Below are positions 7,997-16,477 of a stretch of 64,000 bases of DNA, piece by piece. The position numbers were made by a program, and so were the translations under genes. How positions within the stretch are numbered: the first letter of the stretch is position 1; the number at the start of each line of letters is the position of its first letter. Below the pieces are notes generated by a model. That model was not told where the DNA came from and searched no databases. It worked only from the letters and a program-made list of their open reading frames with translations. The DNA is from Streptococcus suis (GTDB taxonomy: Bacteria; Bacillota; Bacilli; Lactobacillales; Streptococcaceae): assembly GCF_017601095.1 (NCBI RefSeq), contig NZ_JAGFUX010000010.1, forward strand, positions 1 through 64,000, in the 5' to 3' direction.

Positions 7997-8596
7997 ATGA
8001 ATATCAAGGATTTTTACTGGGTACGAGAACCAGAAAACTACCAGATTTCAGATAAGGAAATCAGAATCACAACCCAAGCCCACACAGACTTGTGGCAGAA
8101 GACCTACTACCATTTTGTCAATGATAATGCTCCCCTGCTCTTGATGGACACGGAGGAAGAGTATTTTTCCTTTACGGTTAAGACGGATTTTTCCAATAGC
8201 CATACTCGTTTCGATCAGTGCGGTGTAGTAGTCTATCAGGACTCGGAAAACTGGATTAAGGGCTCGATTGAGTATGAAAATGAAGATTTTCAGCACTTGG
8301 GTAGTGTTGTGACCAATCAGGGCTTTTCAGACTGGGCGACCCAGGAAAGTCCTGCTTCTGTCAAGTCAATTTACTACCGTTTGAGCCGACGGGGCAGCGA
8401 TTTCTGCATCGAAAACTCTAAAGACGGTGTCCATTTTGAGCAGATGCGGATTTGCCACTTACTTGAAGGCGGCGGGAAAATTCGTTTTGGTATCTATGCC
8501 TGTTCACCAGAAGACTCTTCTTTTGAAGCGGTCTTTACAGAAATGACCTTGACAGACTGCAAATGGCTAGCCCATGACGGTCAACAACCCGACTAG
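7997..8596 (+). CDS. DUF1349 family protein
   Basis: This 199-residue protein is predicted to be a concanavalin A-like beta sandwich, as in the DUF1349 family (regulation of enolase protein 1-like). Visible family features are FYWVREPENY at the start, FDQCGVVVYQDSENWIKGSIEYEN in the centre (cited as family landmark), and RFGIYACSPEDSSFEAVFTEM near the end. No signal peptide is present. The function is unknown, although the fold often binds sugars. It appears monocistronic, with an AAAGGAAATCAC leader and no partner gene on either side. The 134-bp gap before it shows no strong hairpin. Confidence 0.8.
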   Translation: MNIKDFYWVREPENYQISDKEIRITTQAHTDLWQKTYYHFVNDNAPLLLMDTEEEYFSFTVKTDFSNSHTRFDQCGVVVYQDSENWIKGSIEYENEDFQHLGSVVTNQGFSDWATQESPASVKSIYYRLSRRGSDFCIENSKDGVHFEQMRICHLLEGGGKIRFGIYACSPEDSSFEAVFTEMTLTDCKWLAHDGQQPD

Positions 8597-8645
8597 AGGA
8601 TTGGGCAGAAGCTCTGCTATTTCCCAAAAGTCCGTTATAAAATCG

Positions 8646-8673
8646 TTGAAATCCTTGTCAATTGTGTTATAAT
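8646..8673 (+). promoter_or_regulatory. tig promoter
   Basis: TTGAAA (8646-8651), 16 bp, then TATAAT (8668-8673) with an extended TGT before the -10. Confidence 0.75.
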
Positions 8674-8710
8674 GAAGAGTATGCAATAAAATTTTAAGGA
8701 GAATGACAGA

Positions 8711-9994
8711 ATGTCTGTATCATTTGAAGCAAAAGAAACAAACCGCGGCGTTTTGACTTTCACAATCGGTCAAGATGCCATCAAACCAGAATTGGACCGC
8801 GTTTTCAACAAAGTTAAGAAAGATATCAATCTTCCAGGTTTCCGTAAAGGTCACTTGCCACGTGCCGTATTTAACCAAAAATTTGGTGAAGAAGCACTTT
8901 ACCAAGATGTTGTAAATGCATTGTTACCAGCAGCTTATGAAGCAGCTGTTGCAGAAGCTGGTCTTGAAGTAGTTGCACAACCAAAAATCGACGTTGTGTC
9001 TATGGAAAAAGGTCAAGACTGGACAATCACTGCTGAAGTTGTGACCAAACCTGAAGTAAAATTGGGTGACTACAAAAACTTGGCAGTTTCAGTAGAAGCT
9101 ACTAAAGAAGTAACAGACGAAGAAGTTGACGCAAAAATCGAAGCTGCACGCAACAACTTGGCTGAATTGGTCATCAAAGAAGGACCAGCAGCTGAAGGCG
9201 ACACAGTTGTTATCGACTTCGTTGGTTCAATCGACGGTGTAGAATTTGACGGCGGTAAAGGCGAAAACTTCTCACTTGGACTTGGTTCGGGTCAATTCAT
9301 CCCAGGTTTTGAAGCACAATTGGTAGGCCACGCAGCTGGTGAAGAAGTAAACGTTGAAGTGACTTTCCCAGAAGACTACCAAGCAGCAGACCTTGCTGGT
9401 AAACCAGCCCTCTTCGTAACAAAAATCCACGAAGTAAAAGCAAAAGAAGTTCCAGCCTTGGATGACGAATTGGCAAAAGACATCGACGAAGAAGTAGAAA
9501 CACTTGATGAGTTGAAAGCTAAATACCGCAAAGAATTGGAAGCAGCAAAAGAAGTTGCCTTTGACGATGCAGTTGAATCAGCAGCTCTTGAATTGGCTGT
9601 AGAAAACGCTGAAATCGTTGAATTGCCAGAAGAAATGATCCACGAAGAAGTTCACCGTGCGATCAATGAGTTCTTGGGTGGTATGCAACAACAAGGTATC
9701 TCACCAGATATGTACTTCCAAATCACTGGTACAACTCGTGATGACCTTCATAAACAATACGAAGCAGATGCTGAAAAACGTACTAAGACTAACTTGGTTG
9801 TTGAAGCAGTAGCTAAAGCAGAAGGTTTCGAAGCAACTGAAGAAGAAATCAACAAAGAAATCGAAGACTTGGCAGCAACTTACAAGATGGAAGTGGCACA
9901 AGTTCGTAGCTTGCTTTCACCAGAAATGCTCAAACACGACATCGCTGTGAAGAAAGCTGTAGAAGTAATTACTAGCACTGCAACTGTAAAATAA
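8711..9994 (+). CDS. tig: Trigger factor, ribosome-associated chaperone
   Basis: This 427-residue protein has the usual three-part layout: an N-terminal ribosome-binding domain with the signature GFRKGHLPR (about residues 44-52), a central FKBP-type prolyl isomerase domain (about 160-245, [14 protein letters not shown] and FIPGFE), and a helical C-terminal chaperone domain. It binds nascent chains at the exit tunnel. Codon choice is strongly biased, as expected for an abundant protein. The gene has its own promoter and is followed by a terminator, so it is monocistronic. Confidence 0.97.
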   Translation: MSVSFEAKETNRGVLTFTIGQDAIKPELDRVFNKVKKDINLPGFRKGHLPRAVFNQKFGEEALYQDVVNALLPAAYEAAVAEAGLEVVAQPKIDVVSMEKGQDWTITAEVVTKPEVKLGDYKNLAVSVEATKEVTDEEVDAKIEAARNNLAELVIKEGPAAEGDTVVIDFVGSIDGVEFDGGKGENFSLGLGSGQFIPGFEAQLVGHAAGEEVNVEVTFPEDYQAADLAGKPALFVTKIHEVKAKEVPALDDELAKDIDEEVETLDELKAKYRKELEAAKEVAFDDAVESAALELAVENAEIVELPEEMIHEEVHRAINEFLGGMQQQGISPDMYFQITGTTRDDLHKQYEADAEKRTKTNLVVEAVAKAEGFEATEEEINKEIEDLAATYKMEVAQVRSLLSPEMLKHDIAVKKAVEVITSTATVK

Positions 9995-10002
9995 TAAATT
10001 AG

Positions 10003-10031
10003 GAAGCCAGTTTAGACTGGTTTCTTTTTTT
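10003..10031 (+). terminator. tig terminator
   Basis: GAAGCCAGT / ACTGGTTTC stem with a TTAG loop, followed by a T-rich run. Confidence 0.8.
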
Positions 10032-10063
10032 GTGTTTTTTTTGCTATTTTTTTCACTATAAAC

Positions 10064-10075
10064 TTGACTGGTTAA
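10064..10075. promoter_or_regulatory. AdcR-like box 1
   Basis: TTGACTGGTTAA is one mismatch from the streptococcal AdcR motif TTAACYRGTTAA and covers the -35 element. Confidence 0.7.
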
Positions 10076-10092
10076 TTATTTTGTGATATAAA
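10064..10092 (+). promoter_or_regulatory. Promoter of the zinc operon
   Basis: TTGACT (10064-10069), 17 bp, then TATAAA (10087-10092) with extended TGA. The -35 lies inside AdcR-like box 1, and box 2 starts right after the -10. Confidence 0.7.
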
Positions 10093-10093
10093 C

Positions 10094-10105
10094 TTAACTA
10101 ATTAA
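10094..10105. promoter_or_regulatory. AdcR-like box 2
   Basis: TTAACTAATTAA is one mismatch from TTAACYRGTTAA and lies around the predicted +1. It is exactly 30 bp downstream of box 1, and the flanking bases are also repeated. Confidence 0.7.
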
Positions 10106-10125
10106 TCATTTTCAAAGGAGGAACT

Positions 10126-11040
10126 ATGAAAAAGAAATTATTTAGCTTTCTCTGTTTGGCTTTGACCTGTTTGTTGGCAGCCTGTCAGCTTCAGCCCAAG
10201 CCGGAAGAGAAGGAGGGCTTGAACATTGTTACAAGTTTTTACCCGATTTATTCAATGGTCAAGTCTGTTTCAGGCCAGCGCAATCAGGTGCGAATGATCG
10301 GTTCGCGGTCGGGTATTCATTCCTATGAGCCGTCTGCTGGCGATGTTCGTGCGATTTATGATGCAGATGTCTTTATTTATCACTCGGGAGTTTTAGAATC
10401 CTGGGCTAAGCGTTTGGATCCCAATTTGCAAGGGTCTTCAGTGAAGGTTTTAGAAGCATCTACCAAGTTAGAGTTGATGCGGGTACCTGGTTTGGAAGAG
10501 GTAGAAGTGGCGGAAGGTCAGGATCCGGCCAGTCTCTATGATCCCCATACCTGGTTAGATCCTCTTTTAGTTGCTGACGAAGCTAGAGAAATCGCCAAGC
10601 TCCTAGGTGAGCAAGATCCAGACCATGCTCAGGGATACGATGAGAATGCAGAAGCATTTGCCAAGGAAGCAGAACAACTCTATCAGACCTATAAGCCAAT
10701 CTTTGAGAAGGTTACTTCCAAGACCTTTGTGACTCAGCATACGGCTTTTTCTTACCTGGCTCATCGTTTTGGCTTAACGCAATTGGGAATTGCAGGGGTT
10801 TCTGAAGAAGAGCCGAGCCCCAAACGGCTAGCAGAAATCAAAGAGTTTGTGGAAGATTATCAGGTGAGGATCATTTTTGTAGAAAAAGGGATGTCCGATA
10901 AGATGGCGCAAACCCTTGCTAAAGAAACAGGTGTAGAGCTGAAAGTCTTGGATCCCTTAGAGGCAGACCCAGAAAATGCAGCTTCTTATTTAGAAAATTT
11001 AAAAGTGGTGCTTGACACCTTAGCGAAAGAATTAAAGTAG
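10126..11040 (+). CDS. lmb: Zinc-binding surface lipoprotein AdcAII / Lmb
   Basis: This is a 304-residue cluster A-I solute-binding protein. The lipobox LLAAC places the lipidated Cys at residue 20. Four zinc ligands can be read: His65 (IHSYEP), His141 (DPHTWLDP), His205 (TQHTAFSY) and Glu279 (DPLEAD). There is no His-rich loop, which fits AdcAII/Lmb rather than AdcA. These lipoproteins feed zinc to the AdcCB permease (not in this window) and have been reported to bind laminin. The gene is preceded by two AdcR-like boxes and followed 12 bases later by a histidine-triad gene, the classic pair in which the triad protein is thought to hand zinc to AdcAII. Confidence 0.93.
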   Translation: MKKKLFSFLCLALTCLLAACQLQPKPEEKEGLNIVTSFYPIYSMVKSVSGQRNQVRMIGSRSGIHSYEPSAGDVRAIYDADVFIYHSGVLESWAKRLDPNLQGSSVKVLEASTKLELMRVPGLEEVEVAEGQDPASLYDPHTWLDPLLVADEAREIAKLLGEQDPDHAQGYDENAEAFAKEAEQLYQTYKPIFEKVTSKTFVTQHTAFSYLAHRFGLTQLGIAGVSEEEPSPKRLAEIKEFVEDYQVRIIFVEKGMSDKMAQTLAKETGVELKVLDPLEADPENAASYLENLKVVLDTLAKELK

Positions 11041-11052
11041 ATTGGAGAAGGA

Positions 11053-13794
11053 ATGAAAAAGAAATGGATTCAGCTGGTACTTCCAGCAACGGTTGGTGCA
11101 GGTTTGTGTGGCTATTTTTTAGGCCAATATCAAGCCAACTTAAGTACACAACATCAAATCGCCTATGTTGAGTCAGAGGAGCAAGAAGGTGCAGTGGTTA
11201 CAGAAACCAAGACTCCTGACCAGGTCTCCGCAGAAGAAGGGATTGATGCGGAACAGATTATTGTGAAAATCACAGATCAAGGCTATGTCACATCGCATGG
11301 AGACCACTTCCATTATTACAATGGTAAGGTTCCTTTCGATTCTATTTTTAGCGAAGAATTGTTGATGCTTGACCCGAACTATGTTTTGGACCAAAGCCAC
11401 ATCGTTAACGAAGTGAAAAATGGCTATGTTATCAAGGTAGATGGCAAGTATTATGTCTATTTGACCGATTCAAGCAAGCGTGACAACATTCGTACCAAGG
11501 AGGAGATTGCTAGTCAGCAGGAAATTACTGGGAAAAAAGCTGAGCAGGGACGGGCGGCTAGTCAAGGAAAAACAGGTCCCTATACCACAGACGATGGCTA
11601 TGTTTTCAATCCAAATGACGTCATCGAAGATACAGGAGATGGCTATATAGTTCCCCATGGCAGTCATTTCCATTTTATTCCCAAAAAAGATTTGTCGCCA
11701 GAAGAACTTAAGGCAGCACAGGCTGTCTGGGCAGGAAAATCTGGACAAGGGAGTCAGTCTAGCCCGACTGAGGCAAGAAGACAAGAAGTAGCTGCTATTG
11801 GAGCAGGCCAAGACTTAGCTTCCTTGTTGGCCCAATTGGACCGTACCCCTTTATCTGAGCGTCATGTCGAAGCTGATGGTTTGGTCTTTGATCCAAGAGC
11901 TATCAGTAAAAAAACAGCCACCGGTGTAATTGTGCCCCACGGAGATCATTTCCACTTTATTCCTTACAGTCAGATGTCTGCCTTGGAGGAAAAGATTGCC
12001 CGAATGATTGGCACAAGTGGTGCAAGCATCGGCCAGGCAAATGGTGGTACTAGACACCAAGCTACTAGTCATCAGGTTCACTCTAATCCAACACCAAGTC
12101 CAACCTTGCCAATTAGTCAAACCAAGCCGACAGGAACTGCCAAACAACAAACTCGTATGTGGCAGGGGCGTCCGATAGCTGTTTATGGTAAGGGCTTGGA
12201 TGGCAAAGCTTACTTCACTAGTGATGGCTATCAATTCAGCAAGGCTTCGATTACCTCTGTTAATGAACATGGTTTAATTGCAAGCCATGGAGATCATTTC
12301 CATTATGTTGGCTTTGGTGAATTAGAAGAATTTGAATTGAAGGAAGTTGCAGCATGGTTGGCTGAAAAATCCCAGGCCAATGCTGGTGGCCATTCGACAA
12401 CGGCTCCATCAAAACCAGTAACCCCTCCAGCGACAGAAGGACAAGGAAACCCTGAAAATCGCCCTGAATTTGACAGTCAGGCAGTCTCACGTAAAGCCAG
12501 TCATCAAGGACAGGTGGGCTATTGGATGGAAGTGGATGGCAAGTCTTATTTCTTCGCTCGTCAGGAATTAGATTTGATGAAGATTTCATTTGCTGAATTG
12601 CGCTTGATGGAGAAAGATCCGTCCTATCTATTTGATGTCAGCCCTGCTAAAGAGGGGGATTTGACACCGGCTCCGCTTGTGCCAATCCATAAGCTTCCAA
12701 TGCGTGGTGGAAATGCCACCTATGATACCGGGGAAGTCTTTGTCATTCCGCATATTGACCACATCCATGTCCTGCCATATACCTGGTTGAACAAGGAACA
12801 GATTGCGACCATCAAGTACCTCATGCGTCATCCTGAAGTTCGTCCTGCAGCTTGGACCAGCAGCGGTCATAGTCATGATGAAGCCGCAGACCAGTTGGCA
12901 CCGATTCTCAATGCGACAGCACCAGATAAGAGGGCTGGTTTGAAAAATTGGCAGATTGTCCATACAGCAGAAGAGGTGGGGGCAGCTCGTGCCCAAGGGC
13001 GATTTGCGACAGCTGATGGCTATATCTTTGCGGCTGAGGATGTATTGGATCCTAGAAGTTTTGTCTTCCGTGATGCATTTAGTCTGCCACGTGCAGATGA
13101 TGATAGCCTGCGTTCAGTGAAAAAGAGCGAGCTCTCCAGTCAGGAATTGGCTGCGGTTCAAGCACTATTAGAAAAGCGTGATAGAGATGAGTTGGCCAAA
13201 CGTGTAACACCGCAAGAGCAACGGAAAGGCTTGAAGAATTGGCAGATTGTCCACAGTTATGAGGAAATTGAAGCTGCCAAGGCGGCTGGTAAATTTACAA
13301 CCAAGGATGGATACATTTTTGATCCACAAGATGTTGTCGATCCAAAAACCAAGGTTTCTCAAACGGCCTTCCGTATCCCGAGACCAGATGGTTCAGGTTT
13401 CTACCGAGTGGAAAAAGCTGCTCTCCATCCGCAAACGGAATTGGCACCAGCAGAAGCCTTGCTAGAGGCAACTCAATCAGCACCTGCCCAGCCTGCAAAA
13501 CCAACAGAAGCAACAACTCAGCCAAGCACTTCTTCGATTATTGCAACGCCTGCCCAACGCTTCACTCCTGAGGAAACAACAGAGGCAAGCGGTACATCAA
13601 CAAGCAATCAAGCGCAAGAATCCAAGAGTGAGACTGCTCCATCAAGTGCATCACCATCGGATGCTGAGCCAGTTGCTAAACCAGCTAGCGAAGAGGCAGC
13701 TAGCGAACCGGCAGTAGCTGATGAACCAGTTCCAGTCCTGACAGATTCAACTGAAAGCAAGCCAGAGAAGGTACTAGATTCTGTCTCAGAATAA
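11053..13794 (+). CDS. Pneumococcal-type histidine triad surface protein (Pht/Htp)
   Basis: This 913-residue exported protein has a hydrophobic N-terminal segment (residues about 8-25) and five HxxHxH zinc triads: HGDHFH near 77, HGSHFH near 204, HGDHFH near 297, HGDHFH near 414 and HIDHIH near 572. The region from about 630 to 800 holds two copies of a module starting GLKNWQIVH, with DGYIF and VxDPxx landmarks. The last about 110 residues are a Ser/Thr/Ala/Pro/Glu-rich low-complexity tail. No LPXTG is present; attachment is probably through the N-terminal segment. Its role is to collect zinc for AdcAII, and family members also influence complement. It is the second gene of the AdcR-type operon. 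Confidence 0.92.
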   Translation: MKKKWIQLVLPATVGAGLCGYFLGQYQANLSTQHQIAYVESEEQEGAVVTETKTPDQVSAEEGIDAEQIIVKITDQGYVTSHGDHFHYYNGKVPFDSIFSEELLMLDPNYVLDQSHIVNEVKNGYVIKVDGKYYVYLTDSSKRDNIRTKEEIASQQEITGKKAEQGRAASQGKTGPYTTDDGYVFNPNDVIEDTGDGYIVPHGSHFHFIPKKDLSPEELKAAQAVWAGKSGQGSQSSPTEARRQEVAAIGAGQDLASLLAQLDRTPLSERHVEADGLVFDPRAISKKTATGVIVPHGDHFHFIPYSQMSALEEKIARMIGTSGASIGQANGGTRHQATSHQVHSNPTPSPTLPISQTKPTGTAKQQTRMWQGRPIAVYGKGLDGKAYFTSDGYQFSKASITSVNEHGLIASHGDHFHYVGFGELEEFELKEVAAWLAEKSQANAGGHSTTAPSKPVTPPATEGQGNPENRPEFDSQAVSRKASHQGQVGYWMEVDGKSYFFARQELDLMKISFAELRLMEKDPSYLFDVSPAKEGDLTPAPLVPIHKLPMRGGNATYDTGEVFVIPHIDHIHVLPYTWLNKEQIATIKYLMRHPEVRPAAWTSSGHSHDEAADQLAPILNATAPDKRAGLKNWQIVHTAEEVGAARAQGRFATADGYIFAAEDVLDPRSFVFRDAFSLPRADDDSLRSVKKSELSSQELAAVQALLEKRDRDELAKRVTPQEQRKGLKNWQIVHSYEEIEAAKAAGKFTTKDGYIFDPQDVVDPKTKVSQTAFRIPRPDGSGFYRVEKAALHPQTELAPAEALLEATQSAPAQPAKPTEATTQPSTSSIIATPAQRFTPEETTEASGTSTSNQAQESKSETAPSSASPSDAEPVAKPASEEAASEPAVADEPVPVLTDSTESKPEKVLDSVSE

Positions 13795-13810
13795 AAAAAT
13801 AGCTTTTGCA

Positions 13811-13851
13811 CTCCCCGAAATGGTTAGCAAGCACTACCGACCATTTTGGAG
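13811..13851. other. Inverted repeat downstream of the triad gene
   Basis: Arms CTCC..AAATGGT (13811-13824) and ACCATTTTGGAG (13840-13851) could form a hairpin. There is no T-run. The role is unknown. Confidence 0.4.
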
Positions 13852-13877
13852 GATGTTGGGTTATCCCAGCAAGAAGG

Positions 13878-13911
13878 TCTAGTTTGGCAAAGCCAACTGG
13901 ACTTTTCTTTT
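13878..13911 (+). terminator. Terminator of the zinc operon
   Basis: GTCTAGTTTGGC / GCCAACTGGAC stem with an AAA loop and one bulge, followed by TTTTCTTTT. Confidence 0.7.
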
Positions 13912-13931
13912 CTGAAAAAGTGGACTATTCT

Positions 13932-13960
13932 TTGACTAATTAGCAGTTTTAGCGTAAAAT
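13932..13960 (+). promoter_or_regulatory. rpoE promoter
   Basis: TTGACT (13932-13937), 17 bp, then TAAAAT (13955-13960). Confidence 0.7.
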
Positions 13961-13990
13961 AGAAAGGAAAGACAAAAAAGGAGAAGAGCC

Positions 13991-14578
13991 TTGGAATTAA
14001 ACGTATTTGCAGGACAAGAAAAAAGTGAACTTTCCATGATTGAAGTGGCGCGTGCTATTTTGGAAGAACGTGGCCGTGACAATGAAATGTACTTCAATGA
14101 TTTGGTCAATGAAATTCAAAACTACCTTGAAAAATCAAACAGCGCAATTCGTGCAGCCTTGCCAACCTTCTATTCAGATTTGAATGTGGATGGCAGTTTT
14201 ATTCCGCTAGGAGAAAACAAATGGGGCCTTCGTTCATGGTATGCAATCGATGAAATCGATGAAGAAGTCATCACCCTTGAAGAAGATGATGAGGATGCAC
14301 CAAAACGCAAGAAAAAACGTGTCAATGCCTTCATGGATGGTGATGAAGATGCCATCGACTACGGTAATGACGATCCAGAAGATGAAGATGGTTATGACGC
14401 TGCTTCTGATTCAAGTTACGATGATGAAAATCCAGACGATGAAAAAGACGAAGTAGAATCATATGACTCAGAGATCAATGAAATCATCACGGATGATGAC
14501 TTGGTTGATGAAGAAGTTGATTTGAACGAAGAAGACGATGAATTTTCAGAAGACGAGGAAGTCATCGACGAAGCATAG
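13991..14578 (+). CDS. rpoE: RNA polymerase delta subunit
   Basis: Delta is a Gram-positive accessory subunit that raises promoter selectivity and RNA polymerase recycling. The 195-residue protein has a folded N-terminal HARE-HTH domain (residues about 10-85: [14 protein letters not shown], then [24 protein letters not shown] core). It ends in a long, almost purely Asp/Glu C-terminal tail that is expected to be disordered. The start is TTG at 13991 with the ribosome site AAAAGGAGAAG. It sits directly upstream of pyrG, as in Bacillus and most streptococci, but the pyrG gene has its own regulated promoter. Confidence 0.95.
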   Translation: MELNVFAGQEKSELSMIEVARAILEERGRDNEMYFNDLVNEIQNYLEKSNSAIRAALPTFYSDLNVDGSFIPLGENKWGLRSWYAIDEIDEEVITLEEDDEDAPKRKKKRVNAFMDGDEDAIDYGNDDPEDEDGYDAASDSSYDDENPDDEKDEVESYDSEINEIITDDDLVDEEVDLNEEDDEFSEDEEVIDEA

Positions 14579-14586
14579 ATTTTTCA

Positions 14587-14615
14587 TTGACAAGCCTTTG
14601 GTTTTACGATAAGAT
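14587..14615 (+). promoter_or_regulatory. pyrG promoter starting at GGGC
   Basis: TTGACA (14587-14592), 17 bp, then TAAGAT (14610-14615). The expected +1 is 14622, the first G of GGGC, the initiation sequence used for CTP-sensing reiterative transcription in Bacillus and Lactococcus pyrG. Confidence 0.7.
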
Positions 14616-14621
14616 AATATC

Positions 14622-14679
14622 GGGCACCTCTTTTGAGGTCGGAGCTCCCTAGTCAATAGGGAGCTATTTTTGTTTTTTC
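14622..14679 (+). promoter_or_regulatory. pyrG leader with CTP-responsive attenuator
   Basis: The leader opens GGGCACCTC, followed by a small hairpin ACCTC/GAGGT (14626-14639). A strong terminator AGCTCCCT / AGGGAGCT (14643-14650 and 14658-14665) with a T-rich tail comes next. In the known mechanism, low CTP stalls RNA polymerase at the C and adds extra G residues. The G tail then pairs with the CU-rich 5' arm (here GCTCCCT) and prevents termination. All required parts are present. Confidence 0.8.
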
Positions 14680-14736
14680 TTCAAGATCGTTAAAAAAACA
14701 CCCCGTCATTAAGAAGACATCAGAGGAGGAGTTTGC

Positions 14737-16344
14737 ATGACAAAATATATTTTTGTAACAGGTGGCGTCGTGTCATCAATTGGTAAGGGGATTGTGGCAG
14801 CAAGTTTGGGCCGCCTCTTGAAAAACAGAGGATTGAAAGTTACCATCCAAAAATTTGATCCCTACATCAATATCGACCCAGGAACCATGAGTCCTTATCA
14901 ACACGGGGAAGTGTTTGTAACAGATGATGGTGCAGAAACAGACTTGGACCTTGGTCACTATGAGAGATTCATCGACATCAACCTCAACAAGTATTCAAAC
15001 GTCACAACTGGTAAAATTTACAGCGAAGTCCTTCGCAAAGAACGTAAGGGAGAGTACCTAGGAGCAACGGTACAGGTGATTCCACATATCACGGATGCTT
15101 TGAAAGATAAAATTAAACGTGCAGCTCGGACCACCGATGCGGATGTTATCATTACAGAAGTCGGTGGCACGGTCGGAGATATTGAAAGTCTACCCTTCCT
15201 TGAAGCCCTCCGTCAGATGAAGGCAGATGTTGGCTCTGATAATGTCATGTATATCCACACCACCCTCTTACCTTTCCTCAAGGCGGCAGGAGAAATGAAA
15301 ACCAAACCAACCCAGCATTCGGTTAAAGAACTGCGTGGACTTGGTATTCAACCAAATATGTTGGTGATTCGGACAGAACAGCCAGCTGGTCAAGGTATTA
15401 AAAATAAACTAGCCCAATTCTGTGATGTGGCACCAGAAGCGGTCATTGAATCATTAGACGTTGAACACCTCTACCAGATTCCACTCAACATGCAGGCACA
15501 AAATATGGACCAGATTGTCTGTGACCATTTGAAATTGGATGTGCCACCAGCAGATATGACAGACTGGTCTGCCATGGTTGAAAAGGTTTTGAACCTCAAG
15601 AAAACAGTTAAGATTGCCCTTGTTGGAAAATACGTCGAGCTCCAAGATGCCTACATTTCAGTTGTAGAAGCCCTGAAACACTCAGGCTACGCCAACGATG
15701 CTGCGATTGAGTTGGATTGGGTCAATGCCAATGACCTGACAGCAGAAAATGTAGCTGACCGACTTGGACAAGCCCAAGGAATCATCGTACCTGGTGGCTT
15801 TGGTCAACGCGGTACCGAAGGAAAAATCCAGGCCATTCGCTATGCGCGTGAGAATGATGTGCCTATGTTAGGCGTCTGCTTGGGCATGCAGTTGACCTGT
15901 GTGGAATTTGCTCGCCACGTTCTTGGATTAGATGGAGCCAATAGTTTTGAGTTGGATCCAGAAACCAAATACCCAATCATTGACATCATGCGTGATCAAA
16001 TTGGCGTGGAAGACTTGGGCGGTACCCTCCGCCTTGGCCTCTATCCAAGCAAGCTCAAACGAGGCTCCAAGGCTGCTGCAGCCTATGACAACCAAGAAGT
16101 TGTCCAGCGTCGCCACCGCCACCGCTACGAGTTTAACAATGACTTCCGTCAGCAATTTGAAGAAGCTGGTTTTGTCTTCTCTGGTGTATCGCCAGACAAC
16201 CGCTTGGTTGAGATTGTTGAAATTCCTGAGAACAAGTTCTTTGTGGCCTGTCAGTATCACCCAGAACTCCAATCTCGACCAAATCGTCCTGAAGGACTCT
16301 ATACTGCCTTTGTCACAGCTGCAGTTGAGAATGAAAGCAAATAA
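14737..16344 (+). CDS. pyrG: CTP synthase
   Basis: PyrG converts UTP to CTP using glutamine and ATP, the last step of pyrimidine nucleotide synthesis. The 535-residue protein has the N-terminal synthase domain ([15 protein letters not shown] loop, residues about 7-18; [13 protein letters not shown]). The C-terminal class I glutamine amidotransferase domain has the nucleophile motif LGVCLGMQ and the catalytic His/Glu in CQYHPEL. The leader upstream carries a CTP-sensing attenuator. A terminator follows, so the gene is monocistronic. Confidence 0.98.
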   Translation: MTKYIFVTGGVVSSIGKGIVAASLGRLLKNRGLKVTIQKFDPYINIDPGTMSPYQHGEVFVTDDGAETDLDLGHYERFIDINLNKYSNVTTGKIYSEVLRKERKGEYLGATVQVIPHITDALKDKIKRAARTTDADVIITEVGGTVGDIESLPFLEALRQMKADVGSDNVMYIHTTLLPFLKAAGEMKTKPTQHSVKELRGLGIQPNMLVIRTEQPAGQGIKNKLAQFCDVAPEAVIESLDVEHLYQIPLNMQAQNMDQIVCDHLKLDVPPADMTDWSAMVEKVLNLKKTVKIALVGKYVELQDAYISVVEALKHSGYANDAAIELDWVNANDLTAENVADRLGQAQGIIVPGGFGQRGTEGKIQAIRYARENDVPMLGVCLGMQLTCVEFARHVLGLDGANSFELDPETKYPIIDIMRDQIGVEDLGGTLRLGLYPSKLKRGSKAAAAYDNQEVVQRRHRHRYEFNNDFRQQFEEAGFVFSGVSPDNRLVEIVEIPENKFFVACQYHPELQSRPNRPEGLYTAFVTAAVENESK

Positions 16345-16364
16345 GTATTGACAAGCGCATTTGA

Positions 16365-16394
16365 GTTGAGCACCCTTAGGATGCTCAACTTTTT
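16365..16394 (+). terminator. pyrG terminator
   Basis: GTTGAGCA / TGCTCAAC stem (16365-16372 and 16382-16389) followed by five T. Confidence 0.85.
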
Positions 16395-16477
16395 GGAGCA
16401 AGGCTTGACGAATTGGTGGATTCTGTTAAGCTTTTTAATATGTGTAATGAGTGATCTAGGAAAAGGAGGGAGAAGGA

